This document shows positions 16,798 to 25,167 of a stretch of DNA of 64,000 nucleotides, in pieces. How positions within the stretch are numbered: position 1 is the first letter of the stretch; each line of letters opens with the position of its first letter. The notes under the pieces were generated by a model, which made no database searches, had not been told where the DNA came from, and saw only the letters and a program-made list of their open reading frames with translations. This DNA comes from Algoriphagus marincola DSM 16067 (GTDB taxonomy: Bacteria > Bacteroidota > Bacteroidia > Cytophagales > Cyclobacteriaceae): the NCBI RefSeq assembly GCF_000429405.1, contig NZ_AUBU01000001.1:319321-383320 (forward strand). Direction: 5' to 3'. Both the position numbers and the translations under genes were made by a program.

Positions 16798-17165
16798 TGG
16801 GCAGCTTCCTCCTTAGCTTCGGATTTTTTGTTAAACTCTCCTTTTCTTCTTCTGTCTCCGTAAGCGATCGCATGCTTGTCCAATACGGTGGTCAAGAATC
16901 GCATTACTTTCTCGTCACGTCGGAATTCAGTCTCCAACTTTTTGATCACTGTAGGATCCGCCTTGTACTCAACCAATACGTAAAAACCGGTTGTCTTCTT
17001 CTGAATAGCGTAAGCCATCTTCTTAAGACCCCAATTTTCCACATTGATCACATCTGCCCCCTCTTCTTTTAACAAGTTTACAAACTTGTCGACAGTATCC
17101 TTCATCTGAACATCAGACAAAACGGGAGTTAAAATGAATACCGTCTCGTAATTTCTTTGGAACAT
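16794..17165 (-). CDS. rpsF: 30S ribosomal protein S6
   Basis: 123 residues; the S6 fold is visible in [14 protein letters not shown] at the N-terminus, [20 protein letters not shown] and [21 protein letters not shown]-terminal Lys/Glu-rich tail ([12 protein letters not shown]) extends beyond the core, as in many Bacteroidota. No ssb or priB gene lies between rpsF and rpsR, unlike Firmicutes and enterics. Confidence 0.97.
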   Translation of the reverse strand: MFQRNYETVFILTPVLSDVQMKDTVDKFVNLLKEEGADVINVENWGLKKMAYAIQKKTTGFYVLVEYKADPTVIKKLETEFRRDEKVMRFLTTVLDKHAIAYGDRRRKGEFNKKSEAKEEAAQ

Positions 17166-17202
17166 TTTGAATGTGTTTGTGTGAAATTTATTAAACAGAC
17201 CG

Positions 17203-17234
17203 CAAAAGTAGGTTGATTTTAGGTTTTATCCAAA
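17203..17234 (-). promoter_or_regulatory. rpsF-rpsR-rplI promoter
   Basis: Minus strand TTTG (17234-17231), exactly 20 bases, TACTTTTG (17210-17203): a full match to the Bacteroidota housekeeping consensus. The start is expected near 17197, giving a leader of about 30 bases, too short for a large autoregulatory RNA. Confidence 0.85.
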
Positions 17235-17263
17235 TAACATCTGTTATCTATTTTCTCACCCAA

Positions 17264-17294
17264 TAAAAAAAGCCTCTCTGAATTTGAGAGGCTT
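17264..17294 (-). terminator. Terminator of the coiled-coil protein gene
   Basis: AAGCCTCTC (17270-17278) pairs with GAGAGGCTT (17286-17294), followed on the minus strand by seven or more T residues. Confidence 0.85.
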
Positions 17295-17315
17295 AAAAGA
17301 CATGTCTGTGATGAT

Positions 17316-18245
17316 TTACTTCACTGAGAATGTTCTGGATCCAATCTGATAATCATCCACAAAGATACGGACTTCATGGTCTCCTGAGACATAGTCAGAT
17401 CCCTTTTCGTAGTAGAAGGTTAGCGGTTCTCCGGTATTATCAAAAAGGATGTCCTGCTTGACGGTATAGAACTGCTCGGCTCCATTCACAGTGAATGTGC
17501 CTGATCCTTTGGCCACATCAAAGATCGGTTGCTCATTCGGAGCAAGAATCTGAACATAGACGTTTCTAGGGCCTGGCTGAGCTACCTTGTTATCAGAGAA
17601 ATTGAAACTGATTTTGATCCGTTCGATCTGTCGGTTTCTAAAGTCTTTGGTGGTCTCTACCCGTTCTTTACCTCTTCTGTTGATAGCTGCAATGGTGATA
17701 TTTTCTGCTTTCAGCATGGAGGCAACATTGACCTTTGCCTGAAGATCCTCTTTCTGAAGGTTCAGTTGAGCAACCTCTTCCTCGATTTCAGCTTGGGTCG
17801 TTTTGAGATCTTGATTCTCAGCATATAGCTGTTGGTTCATTGCTCTCAACTCAAGAATTTCCTGATCCTTTTCCTGCAGCATACCATTGTATGACTGAAT
17901 TCGGCGATTGAGTTCGGCGATTTCATTGGCGGTGCGCTGTCGATTGGAGTTTCGCTCGGCTATCAACTGGTCGCGTACTTCTTCAAGCGCGGCGATATCT
18001 CCACCCAACTTCTCGATTTCCTGAATACGCAGATTCAGCTGGTAAGTCACCGAATCTAGACGCTGGTTGAGCTGATTGTTTTCGGTAGACAGAAGTAATA
18101 TTTCTTCAGTCTTTTTGGTGCGGTCTACGTAATCAGTGTATAACTTGATCCCACTAATGATTACAAGTAGCACCAAGACAATGATGATGATATTTTTGCC
18201 TTGGTCTTTTTTTGGTTGAGAATCTTTTTCAAAATTTGAGTCCAT
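17316..18245 (-). CDS. Membrane-anchored coiled-coil protein
   Basis: 309 residues. A short cytoplasmic Lys/Asp-rich N-terminus is followed by one membrane helix, NIIIIVLVLLVIISGIKLY (about 18-36). Residues about 50-180 form a long heptad-rich coiled coil (for example LNRRIQSYNGMLQEKDQEI), then a C-terminal beta domain (about 190-309) that ends in EVRIFVDDYQIGSRTFSVK. Topology suggests a periplasmic coiled coil and C-terminal domain. No enzymatic motif. Its start codon is only 16 bases from that of the divergent methyltransferase. Function unknown; an envelope or scaffold role is guessed from architecture only. Confidence 0.85.
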   Translation of the reverse strand: MDSNFEKDSQPKKDQGKNIIIIVLVLLVIISGIKLYTDYVDRTKKTEEILLLSTENNQLNQRLDSVTYQLNLRIQEIEKLGGDIAALEEVRDQLIAERNSNRQRTANEIAELNRRIQSYNGMLQEKDQEILELRAMNQQLYAENQDLKTTQAEIEEEVAQLNLQKEDLQAKVNVASMLKAENITIAAINRRGKERVETTKDFRNRQIERIKISFNFSDNKVAQPGPRNVYVQILAPNEQPIFDVAKGSGTFTVNGAEQFYTVKQDILFDNTGEPLTFYYEKGSDYVSGDHEVRIFVDDYQIGSRTFSVK

Positions 18246-18261
18246 AACTACTTAGGGCTTG

Positions 18262-18846
18262 ATGAATTATTTGGATGAGAGCTACTGGACCCAGCGCTAT
18301 GAGCAAGGTGCCACGGGCTGGGATATCGGTTACGCTTCTACACCGCTAGTACAATATTTAGACCAAATTGAGAATCGGGATATCAAAGTGTTGATACCAG
18401 GCGGAGGGAATGGGCATGAAGCCGCTTATGCATTTGAAAAAGGCTTCCAGAATACGTTTTTGCTGGATTTCGCTAAATACCCTTTAACAAAGTTTAGGAA
18501 GTCCAATCCTCAATTTCCAGATGAAAACTTATTAAACGAAGATTTTTTTACCCACAAAGGAGATTATGACCTGATTTTAGAGCAGACATTTTTTTGTGCA
18601 TTGCATCCCGACCAGCGGGAGGCATATTGTGAAAAAATGAAAACACTCTTGAAGCCAAATGGAAAGATTGTCGGAGTGTTGTTTTCTATAGAATTTGAAA
18701 GGCAAGGCCCTCCATTTGGTGGGAAAATAAGGGACTATGAAAAGCTATTTTCTAAATACTTCGATATAATAAAAATGGAGCCCTGCTACAACTCCATTCC
18801 TCCGAGAAGGGGGGTAGAGTTGTTTTTCATGCTTCAAAATCAATAG
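18262..18846 (+). CDS. Thiopurine S-methyltransferase-family SAM methyltransferase
   Basis: A 194-residue class I methyltransferase of the TPMT/TehB-like group. The N-terminal W-rich motif SYWTQRYEQGATGWDIGYASTP is typical of TPMT-type enzymes; the SAM site motif I is VLIPGGGNGHEAAYA, and YDLILEQTFFCALHP is the post-II block. In other bacteria such enzymes methylate thiols, thiopurines or oxyanions of selenium and tellurium; the substrate here is unknown. I take ATG 18262 rather than the adjacent TTG. The 3' end overlaps the convergent methyltransferase gene by seven bases. Confidence 0.85.
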   Translation: MNYLDESYWTQRYEQGATGWDIGYASTPLVQYLDQIENRDIKVLIPGGGNGHEAAYAFEKGFQNTFLLDFAKYPLTKFRKSNPQFPDENLLNEDFFTHKGDYDLILEQTFFCALHPDQREAYCEKMKTLLKPNGKIVGVLFSIEFERQGPPFGGKIRDYEKLFSKYFDIIKMEPCYNSIPPRRGVELFFMLQNQ

Positions 18847-19619
18847 TCTAGGATCAAGTGAGTTTTCTCTCCGGGATAATCAAAAATCAAAATCCCGCAT
18901 TCATAAAAGTCCAGACTCAATTGGACTTCTTTTCGTGATTTTAGCTCCTGCCAGGCTCGATTCATTCCTTTGGACCAATAGATATCAGCTATTGCCAAAA
19001 TACTTTTTGAGTCACAATGCTTCATCAGTAAATCTGTAAATTCTATGGTTTTTTGATAAGTATGTGATGAATCTAACAGCGCAAAGTCCACTTGATTATT
19101 TTCCGACAAATACGTTGGCAGGGTATCGCTAATATCTCCAAGAATAAACTCTATTTGGCTGCTTTCCATGCCTCTTTTCGCAGTATTTTGGATTGCTTCT
19201 GAGCCTTCGAAGGTAGCCAGCTTTTCCTTCGCAACCCGGTGTAGGTATCGGGTAGTGAGGCCCATGCAGGTTCCCAATTCCAAAAGGTGATTAGCTGGTG
19301 TGAGTGAGGCAAAGTATTGGTAGAGTTGGGCGAATTTTCTTCCCGATGTCGAGTATTTTGTAATTGCGGAGATTTTTCGTCGATTAGACGGTACTTTTTT
19401 AGAACCTGCTCCCAGATCTAAGACCTCAATAGTTTGATGATTTTGAAGTAACTGGGCCCGCCAATCTTCGATGTCAAAATCCAGGTGTTTTCTTTCCTTA
19501 AGAAAAATTTCCAACTCAGAGACTAAAGAAACAAGGTGGGGGTTTTGTAAAGAGGCTTTGTTTTTTTTTTCAAGCCAATATTGAAAATACCCTTTTAATG
19601 GAAACAGACTCTTGATCAA
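18840..19619 (-). CDS. Class I SAM-dependent methyltransferase
   Basis: 259 residues. The SAM-binding motif is LLELGTCMGLTTRYLHRVA (about residue 112-130), followed by LATFEGSEAI (acidic ribose ligand) and VDFALLDSSHTYQKTIEF, which fits the methyltransf_24 / O-methyltransferase group. Only a TTG start (19619) fits, lying six bases after the apaG stop; no in-frame ATG precedes the fold. It is therefore the second gene of an apaG operon. The target is not deducible. The N-terminal 90 residues have no clear match. Confidence 0.75.
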   Translation of the reverse strand: MIKSLFPLKGYFQYWLEKKNKASLQNPHLVSLVSELEIFLKERKHLDFDIEDWRAQLLQNHQTIEVLDLGAGSKKVPSNRRKISAITKYSTSGRKFAQLYQYFASLTPANHLLELGTCMGLTTRYLHRVAKEKLATFEGSEAIQNTAKRGMESSQIEFILGDISDTLPTYLSENNQVDFALLDSSHTYQKTIEFTDLLMKHCDSKSILAIADIYWSKGMNRAWQELKSRKEVQLSLDFYECGILIFDYPGEKTHLILDY

Positions 19620-19625
19620 GAAATC

Positions 19626-20012
19626 TTAATTGTGAAAAATATTAGCAATCATTTGAAATTCAGGAACTTCTACATCGAATTCCTTCTCATTATAGACTTT
19701 TCGCATGGTGTAGCTCCCCTTCATTTTACCCAAGCCAGAACGAAGATTACATCCTGATACATAGCTATGACTTTGTCCGGGTTCTAGCGTGGGCTGTTGT
19801 CCGACCACTCCATCACCTTCCACAATTTTTCGGTTTTCCGCTGCATCAGAAATTTCCCATCTCCTTCGCAACAATTGAACGGTAATGTCACTTTTATTAT
19901 GAATGGTTACCTTGTAGGTGAAAACATAATGATGTTGTAGAGGGCTAGAAAATTCGGCCTGATAGGTGACTTCTATACTGACTTCTATTCCCTGAGTGAT
20001 TGCTGTGACCAT
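19626..20012 (-). CDS. apaG: ApaG-domain protein
   Basis: A 128-residue ApaG/DUF525 protein (fibronectin-III-like beta fold), recognised by LLRRRWEISDAAENRKIVEGDGVVGQQPTLEPG (cited in part: RRWEISDA and GVVGQQP) and YVSGCNLRSGLGKMKGSY. ApaG is linked genetically to Co2+ resistance and Mg2+ efflux in enterics; the molecular activity is unclear. I place the start at 20012 (MVTAITQG) because it begins the conserved domain and lies just after a good promoter; an earlier TTG at 20045 would fall on the -7 box. Confidence 0.92.
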   Translation of the reverse strand: MVTAITQGIEVSIEVTYQAEFSSPLQHHYVFTYKVTIHNKSDITVQLLRRRWEISDAAENRKIVEGDGVVGQQPTLEPGQSHSYVSGCNLRSGLGKMKGSYTMRKVYNEKEFDVEVPEFQMIANIFHN

Positions 20013-20034
20013 TCTTAATAATATTAAAAGTTTC

Positions 20035-20065
20035 CAAATATACAATGAAGCCTTTGAAAATCAAT
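20035..20065 (-). promoter_or_regulatory. apaG promoter
   Basis: Minus strand ATTG (20065-20062), 19 bases, TATATTTG (20042-20035), a perfect -7 box. The leader would be about 20 bases, which supports the ATG at 20012. Confidence 0.65.
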
Positions 20066-20075
20066 ACTCTTACCT

Positions 20076-20738
20076 ATGAAAGTAAAAATTGAAAATTCCT
20101 GGAATAATGTTTTGAACGACATTTTTGAGGAAGAGTTTTTCAAAAAACTAGTGACATTTGTAAAGTCTGAATACGAGAAAGGGCCAGTTTTCCCACCTGG
20201 GAAATTTATTTTCAACGCGTTTGATCAGTGTCCCTTTGATCAAGTGAAAGTCGTCATACTTGGACAAGATCCATATCATGGTCCCGGACAAGCACATGGG
20301 CTTTCCTTTTCGGTAAAGCCGGGCATTCCTTTTCCTCCAAGTCTTCTAAATATTTTCAAAGAAATCCAATCGGATATAGGAAAAGCCATGCCTCCAAATG
20401 GAGATTTAACCTGCTGGGCAAGACAAGGTGTTTTTCTGTTGAATGCCACACTTACTGTCCGAAAGAGCGAGGCAGGTTCACATCAAAAACAAGGTTGGGA
20501 GGAATTTACAGATCGGGTGATCCAACGGATCAGCGATGGCAAATCCAATGTGGTATTCCTGCTTTGGGGAGCCTATGCGGGAAAAAAGGCTGACCTAATC
20601 GATCAGTCTAAGCATCTGGTATTGAAAGCTCCTCACCCGAGCCCGCTTTCTGCTCATCGCGGGTTTTTAGGGTGTCGCCATTTCTCTCAGGCCAATGCTT
20701 ATTTAGAGCAGAAAGGTTTGAAATCAATTGATTGGTGA
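20076..20738 (+). CDS. ung: Uracil-DNA glycosylase (family 1)
   Basis: 220 residues, cytoplasmic base-excision repair enzyme that removes uracil from DNA. The water-activating loop ILGQDPYHGPGQAHGLSF contains catalytic Asp65; the minor-groove intercalation loop is HPSPLSAHRG with catalytic His187; LLNATLTVRKSEAGSH is the uracil-recognition Asn motif. Full length. Divergent from apaG, with only 63 bases between starts. Confidence 0.97.
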   Translation: MKVKIENSWNNVLNDIFEEEFFKKLVTFVKSEYEKGPVFPPGKFIFNAFDQCPFDQVKVVILGQDPYHGPGQAHGLSFSVKPGIPFPPSLLNIFKEIQSDIGKAMPPNGDLTCWARQGVFLLNATLTVRKSEAGSHQKQGWEEFTDRVIQRISDGKSNVVFLLWGAYAGKKADLIDQSKHLVLKAPHPSPLSAHRGFLGCRHFSQANAYLEQKGLKSIDW

Positions 20739-20753
20739 TATCAACAGAAAAAT

Positions 20754-20778
20754 AAAAGGCCCTCAAAGGGCCTTTTAT
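20754..20778. terminator. Bidirectional terminator between ung and lepB
   Basis: AAAAGGCCCT-CAA-AGGGCCTTTT symmetrical stem with T-tract, located between the convergent ung and lepB stops. Confidence 0.85.
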
Positions 20779-21855
20779 TTATTCGATGCTTTTAAATATC
20801 CTGCTCCAACGGATTTTGTTGAAGAATGACTCGAACTCATCCAGTGAAAGCCAAAGGAACCAGGCTTTTCCTACCACGTGATCTTCGGGAACAAAACCCC
20901 AATAGCGTGAATCAAGCGAATCATGACGATTGTCTCCCATCATGAAGTAATAGTTTTGCTTGAAGGTATAGCTATCAACTTTTTGTCCATTGATCAAAAG
21001 TTCATTTTCTCTGATCTCTACCTGCTCGTGTCCTTCATAGTTTTTGATGGTGGAGCCATATCGCAAGATATTATCTGCATTCAATTCGATCGTTGTACCT
21101 TCTCCGGGAATGGTCAAAGGACCATATTGATCTCTGTTCCAACCCATCTTCATTCCATCAGGAAAAATTCTGTCCTCGCCTCTTGGTGACATGATTCGCT
21201 TTCTTACTGTTGTGACCAGAGGAGATTCCTTTAATCTGTCAATTACCAGATCAGTAGCAAACACAATATACCCTGAGCCATCTGATAAAGCCATGAAGCT
21301 TGCCGGGTTAATTCCATAATCAGCGAAAAAATCTGCATTTAGCATCCTACTGGTTAAGACATCGTAGGAAAATTGCATTTCTTCGGGTTTCATGGCTAGT
21401 TCGCCATTGATGTAGAGATCCCCATCTTTGATTTCCAATTCATCACCCGGAACAGCGACTGCTCGTTTGATATAGTTGGTTTTCAGGTCATTGGGGTATT
21501 CAAATTCCACTGGGTAATTGAATACAACAACGTCATTTCGCTCTACATCGGCAAAGCCAGGTAGTCTCATGTAAGGTAACTGGATAGCATCAGAATAGGA
21601 GGGAATTTCCGTTCCCCAAATCTTTTGATGGGTTAGTGGTACCTGTAAAGGTGTTTTGGGAATCCGAGTCCCATAGTGCATTTTACTTACAAAAAGGAAG
21701 TCTCCCACCAATAGGGACTTTTCCATAGAAGCTGTAGGAATGGTAAAAGGCTCCAGCAATAACCAGCGGATCAAACTGGCCGCTACTACTGCAAAAACCA
21801 AGGCGTCGAGCCATTCCCTCGCAGCAGATTTTTTCTTTTTATTCTTCGAACTCAT
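20779..21855 (-). CDS. lepB: Signal peptidase I
   Basis: A 358-residue type I signal peptidase. After a Lys-rich start, one membrane helix (about 15-35) leads to the catalytic serine Ser43 in IPTASMEKSLL; the general-base lysine is Lys130 in YIKRAVAVPGD. The C-terminal box GDNRHDSLDSRYWGFVPEDHVVGKA (cited as GDNRHDSLDSRYWGF) is intact. A central insertion of about 100 residues makes it longer than the E. coli type core, as commonly seen in Bacteroidota. Last gene of the parA-parB-DUF5683-dapB-lepB run. Confidence 0.95.
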   Translation of the reverse strand: MSSKNKKKKSAAREWLDALVFAVVAASLIRWLLLEPFTIPTASMEKSLLVGDFLFVSKMHYGTRIPKTPLQVPLTHQKIWGTEIPSYSDAIQLPYMRLPGFADVERNDVVVFNYPVEFEYPNDLKTNYIKRAVAVPGDELEIKDGDLYINGELAMKPEEMQFSYDVLTSRMLNADFFADYGINPASFMALSDGSGYIVFATDLVIDRLKESPLVTTVRKRIMSPRGEDRIFPDGMKMGWNRDQYGPLTIPGEGTTIELNADNILRYGSTIKNYEGHEQVEIRENELLINGQKVDSYTFKQNYYFMMGDNRHDSLDSRYWGFVPEDHVVGKAWFLWLSLDEFESFFNKIRWSRIFKSIE

Positions 21856-21865
21856 ACTTTAATAT

Positions 21866-22588
21866 TCAAAAAGACAGAAAATCATTCATATTCAATACTC
21901 CACTTTTTCCAGGTATCCATTCGGCAACTAAAACCGCGCCAAGCGCAAATCCCTGTCTACTGTGAGCTGTGTGGCTGATCTCAATATCATCAATTTCAGA
22001 TTGATAGCGTATGATATGTGTGCCAGGTGCCGGATCAATGCGCTTAGAAATGATCGGAAGTTTTTGTCCATTTTCGGGCGCTTCCCCGGACAAGTACCAG
22101 CCCTTCAAGCCGCTCTGGGCTTCCAAGATACCCTCTGCCAGAGTGATAGCAGTGCCAGAAGGAGCATCTTTTTTAGCCGTATGGTGAATTTCCTCTATTT
22201 CTACCTGGTAGCTAGCTGTTTCACCCATCAGTTTGGCAAGATACTGATTGACTTTAAAAAATACGTTTACACCGATACTAAAATTTGAGGCATAGAAGAA
22301 AGGAGTGCCTTTCTCGATTGCTAATTTCTCTATGTTGGGCTTGTGTTTTAACCACCCCGTTGTACCTGATACAATTGGGATTCCGTTCTCAAGGCACCAA
22401 GTTATATTGGTGACAGCAGCTTCAGGTTGGCTGAACTCGATTGCTACATCGACTTTGGATAGATCCAAGCCATTGAGCGTTTCTCGGTTGTTTTCGTCAA
22501 TTTTGGCAAGGATGGAATGACCACGGGATTCGGCTATTTCACCGATTATTTTCCCCATTTTCCCATATCCTAGAATTATAATGTTCAT
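21866..22588 (-). CDS. dapB: 4-hydroxy-tetrahydrodipicolinate reductase
   Basis: 240 residues. NAD(P)-binding MNIILGYGKMGKIIGEIA at the N-terminus, VAIEFSQPEA, the GTTGW motif, and the catalytic His/Lys block EIEEIHHTAKKDAPSGTAITLAEGI. It performs the second step of the lysine/diaminopimelate branch. Its ATG follows directly on the DUF5683 stop with no spacing, so translation is probably coupled. It is about 20 residues shorter than the E. coli protein, mainly because of a short N-terminus, which is normal for Bacteroidota. Confidence 0.95.
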   Translation of the reverse strand: MNIIILGYGKMGKIIGEIAESRGHSILAKIDENNRETLNGLDLSKVDVAIEFSQPEAAVTNITWCLENGIPIVSGTTGWLKHKPNIEKLAIEKGTPFFYASNFSIGVNVFFKVNQYLAKLMGETASYQVEIEEIHHTAKKDAPSGTAITLAEGILEAQSGLKGWYLSGEAPENGQKLPIISKRIDPAPGTHIIRYQSEIDDIEISHTAHSRQGFALGAVLVAEWIPGKSGVLNMNDFLSF

Positions 22589-23203
22589 TTATTTGAATTT
22601 CAATTTTACACTTATGCCCAACGATTGGTTTTGGGCTGCGAATTGTTGCATGCTTGGTTCAATAGCAAGACTGAGTTCGTCTGAGATATCAAAGCCGGAA
22701 AGGTGTGCGTCCACATTTGCATCAATGATATTCAAGGCGTAGATGACTCCAAGCAGCAGGATAGTCAAGTCTCGATTTCGCCTCCAATAATCTACATTTC
22801 GGACTAAAGCATCCCGATTCAGACTTGGGAATAAATTGGGTTCCCCATCATCAAAGGCAAATAGCGCTTCTCTGAAAACTTGGTATCTTCTGTTATTGTA
22901 GCCAATGAAATAAATATCAGCCATAAACCCAGCATAAAGGATTGGGACTTTCCATGCTTTACCATTGTAAACCTGTCCTGCTCCAGGTAAAATAGCTGAT
23001 AGCATAGTGGCTTTTCTTGGGTTTTTTGGTAAAGAAGAGTAATCAGGTTTTTCCCTTTTACTTTTTCGCTCTTCTACTCGTATGGTATCCTGCTGTGCAG
23101 AAGCTGCGGAATAAGCCAAAAGCCAAAAGAGAACCCCCATCGCTCCAATGCGACTTAAGTTGGAGAGGATTCTTTTACAAAGTAGATGGCTGCGCAAAAT
23201 CAA
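22589..23203 (-). CDS. DUF5683-domain protein
   Basis: A 204-residue exported protein with the DUF5683 core KATMLSAILPGAGQVYNGKAWKVPILYAGF (key residues LPGAGQVYNGK) and two or three hydrophobic helices, so membrane-linked. A TTG at 23203 overlaps the parB stop and gives a positively charged signal-peptide n-region ahead of GVLFWLLAYSAASAQ; an ATG at 23137 would give a shorter signal peptide. The position between parB and dapB is typical of Bacteroidota genomes. Function unknown. Confidence 0.85.
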   Translation of the reverse strand: MILRSHLLCKRILSNLSRIGAMGVLFWLLAYSAASAQQDTIRVEERKSKREKPDYSSLPKNPRKATMLSAILPGAGQVYNGKAWKVPILYAGFMADIYFIGYNNRRYQVFREALFAFDDGEPNLFPSLNRDALVRNVDYWRRNRDLTILLLGVIYALNIIDANVDAHLSGFDISDELSLAIEPSMQQFAAQNQSLGISVKLKFK

Positions 23204-24111
23204 ATGATTTCAAGAATTTCGAGAATTCTATTGAGGTCAGATGCTGAATGAAAAGGGATTTTGATTTCTCCCCGGTTTTTTGGGTCAGATTTGAGAGCCA
23301 CTTTTGTCCCAAAATGAGATGCTAGTCGCTGCTGAAGCTTGTTCAACTCATATTTTTTGACAGGATCTAATTCGGGCTTTTCCTTTTTGCTTGGTTGTGC
23401 CTCATTCAATGCCTTGACGAGGGCTTCTACTTTTCTTACACTTAGCTCCTCATCAATTGCTTTCTTAAAGATCGCCAATTGCTTGTCAATGTCTTCTACA
23501 TTGATAAGTGCCCGGGCATGCCCCATGGATAATTTTTGATCTCGAATAGCTGCTTGAATCGATGGAGGGAGTTTCAGTAATCGTAGATAATTATTGACAG
23601 TAGTTCTGTTTTTTCCTACCCGGTCGCCTAGTTCTTCTTGCTTGAGATTGCACTCAGCTAAAAGTCGCTGATAGGATTGTGCGATTTCTAGCGCATTAAG
23701 ATTTTCCCGCTGAATATTTTCGATCAAGGCCATTTCCAGCATTTGCTGATCATTGGCTGTCCTTACATAGGCAGGTATCTTTACCAAGCCGGCAAGCTTG
23801 GATGCTTGAAATCTCCGCTCACCTGAGATCAGTTGATACTCGTTCTGATCCAGTTTTCTAACTGTGATTGGCTGAATAATTCCCTGGACGCGAATGGATT
23901 CTGCAAGTTCTTCAAGCGCTTCTTTGTCGAAGTGGGTCCGAGGTTGAAAAGGATTGACCTGAATTTGAGAAAGCTCCAATTCAAAGATGCCGGTCTTCTG
24001 AACTTCAGGAAGGATCTCTTCTCCTTTATTTTTAGCAGGACTATCCTGAAGAAGGGCTCCTAGGCCGCGACCAAGTGCACTTTTCTTTCGGTTGGGTTTA
24101 TTATCAGCCAT
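23200..24111 (-). CDS. parB: Chromosome-partitioning protein ParB
   Basis: 303 residues. N-terminal ParB/Spo0J CTPase domain with [22 protein letters not shown] and the [12 protein letters not shown] loop; central HTH region ([24 protein letters not shown]); C-terminal dimerisation domain. It binds parS and loads along DNA to segregate origins with ParA. It overlaps parA by eight bases. I looked for a parS-like GTTTCACGTGAAAC inverted repeat in the window and did not find a good copy. Confidence 0.96.
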   Translation of the reverse strand: MADNKPNRKKSALGRGLGALLQDSPAKNKGEEILPEVQKTGIFELELSQIQVNPFQPRTHFDKEALEELAESIRVQGIIQPITVRKLDQNEYQLISGERRFQASKLAGLVKIPAYVRTANDQQMLEMALIENIQRENLNALEIAQSYQRLLAECNLKQEELGDRVGKNRTTVNNYLRLLKLPPSIQAAIRDQKLSMGHARALINVEDIDKQLAIFKKAIDEELSVRKVEALVKALNEAQPSKKEKPELDPVKKYELNKLQQRLASHFGTKVALKSDPKNRGEIKIPFHSASDLNRILEILEII

Positions 24112-24895
24112 GAGCTTGTTCTGGTTTTTTTAGTCCGTTTTTCTCAGCAATCTCATTGGCCAAGTTGAGGTAAGCAATGGATCCTTTTCCTTCTGCATCA
24201 AAAGCAATAGCCGGCAATCCAAAGCTTGGTGCCTCGCCCAATCGCACATTTCTTGGAATGATGGTTTCGAATACCATGTTTTTGAAATGGAGGCGAACTT
24301 CCTCTACAACCTGATTAGATAGGCGGAGTCTCACATCATACATGGTCAAAAGAATTCCTTCGATCTCCAAATCAGGGTTGAGTCTGGTTTGGATGATCTT
24401 GATCGTATTCAAAAGCTTACCTAGACCTTCCAATGCGAAATATTCACATTGCACAGGGATAATTACCGAATTGGCCGCAGTCAGTGCATTGATCGTAATC
24501 AAGCCTAAGGAAGGCGAACAGTCAATAATGATGAAGTCGTATTTATCTCTCAATCCAGAAATAACTTCCTTCATCTTCTCCTCGCGGTTTTCCATATTGA
24601 TCATCTCTACCTCGGCACCGACCAAGTCAATATGTGATGGAACTAGATCAAGGTATTCGATTTCGGTATGGATGATGATTTCCTCGACGGGAATTCCATC
24701 CACCATGCACTCATAGATGCTGGTACTGATGGATTTTGGGTCTTGCCCAAGGCCTGAAGTTGTATTTGCCTGTGGATCAGCATCAATCACCAAGGTTTTG
24801 TACTCCAAAACCGCCAAACTGGCAGCAAGATTCATCGCGGTAGTAGTTTTTCCTACTCCACCTTTTTGGTTGGCGATTGCAATGATTTTTCCCAT
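24104..24895 (-). CDS. parA: Chromosome-partitioning ATPase ParA (Soj)
   Basis: 263 residues. Deviant Walker [19 protein letters not shown], Walker A' [16 protein letters not shown], and Walker [20 protein letters not shown]. Typical chromosomal Soj length with no N-terminal HTH extension. First gene of the parAB-DUF5683-dapB-lepB operon, with a -7 box at 25053-25060. Confidence 0.97.
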   Translation of the reverse strand: MGKIIAIANQKGGVGKTTTAMNLAASLAVLEYKTLVIDADPQANTTSGLGQDPKSISTSIYECMVDGIPVEEIIIHTEIEYLDLVPSHIDLVGAEVEMINMENREEKMKEVISGLRDKYDFIIIDCSPSLGLITINALTAANSVIIPVQCEYFALEGLGKLLNTIKIIQTRLNPDLEIEGILLTMYDVRLRLSNQVVEEVRLHFKNMVFETIIPRNVRLGEAPSFGLPAIAFDAEGKGSIAYLNLANEIAEKNGLKKPEQAHG

Positions 24896-25052
24896 GATGA
24901 TACGATAAATTTAACTTCAATATTAAACAAAATCCCGGCTCTGTCGACTCATTTTTTTCTTTTTTCTAGGAAGCAGTTCAAATAATCACTTGGTTTTTTT
25001 GAATGCTGTTCTAGGCTAGATTATTTGTTTTGATTGAAGATCAAGAAGATAA

Positions 25053-25060
25053 CAAAGTTA
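25053..25060 (-). promoter_or_regulatory. Possible parA operon -7 box
   Basis: TAACTTTG on the minus strand matches the TAnnTTTG -7 box; no good TTG was found 19-20 bases before it. It would give a leader of about 150 bases before parA. An inverted repeat TGATTCG-AAAAA-CGAATCA (25111-25129) lies about 50 bases upstream. The 24896-25140 gap is otherwise AT-rich with no gene seen. Confidence 0.35.
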
Positions 25061-25140
25061 GCGGAGAATGGCATGCCTGATTGTTAAAGTTTCTCAAGTG
25101 ATACTTAATTTGATTCGAAAAACGAATCAGCCTAATCCAC

Positions 25141-25162
25141 AAAAAAAGGGCCGAAGCCCTTT
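25141..25162 (-). terminator. Terminator of yidC
   Basis: AAAGGGC-CGAA-GCCCTTT stem, followed on the minus strand by a T-run, right after the yidC stop. Confidence 0.8.
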
Positions 25163-25167
25163 CTTAT

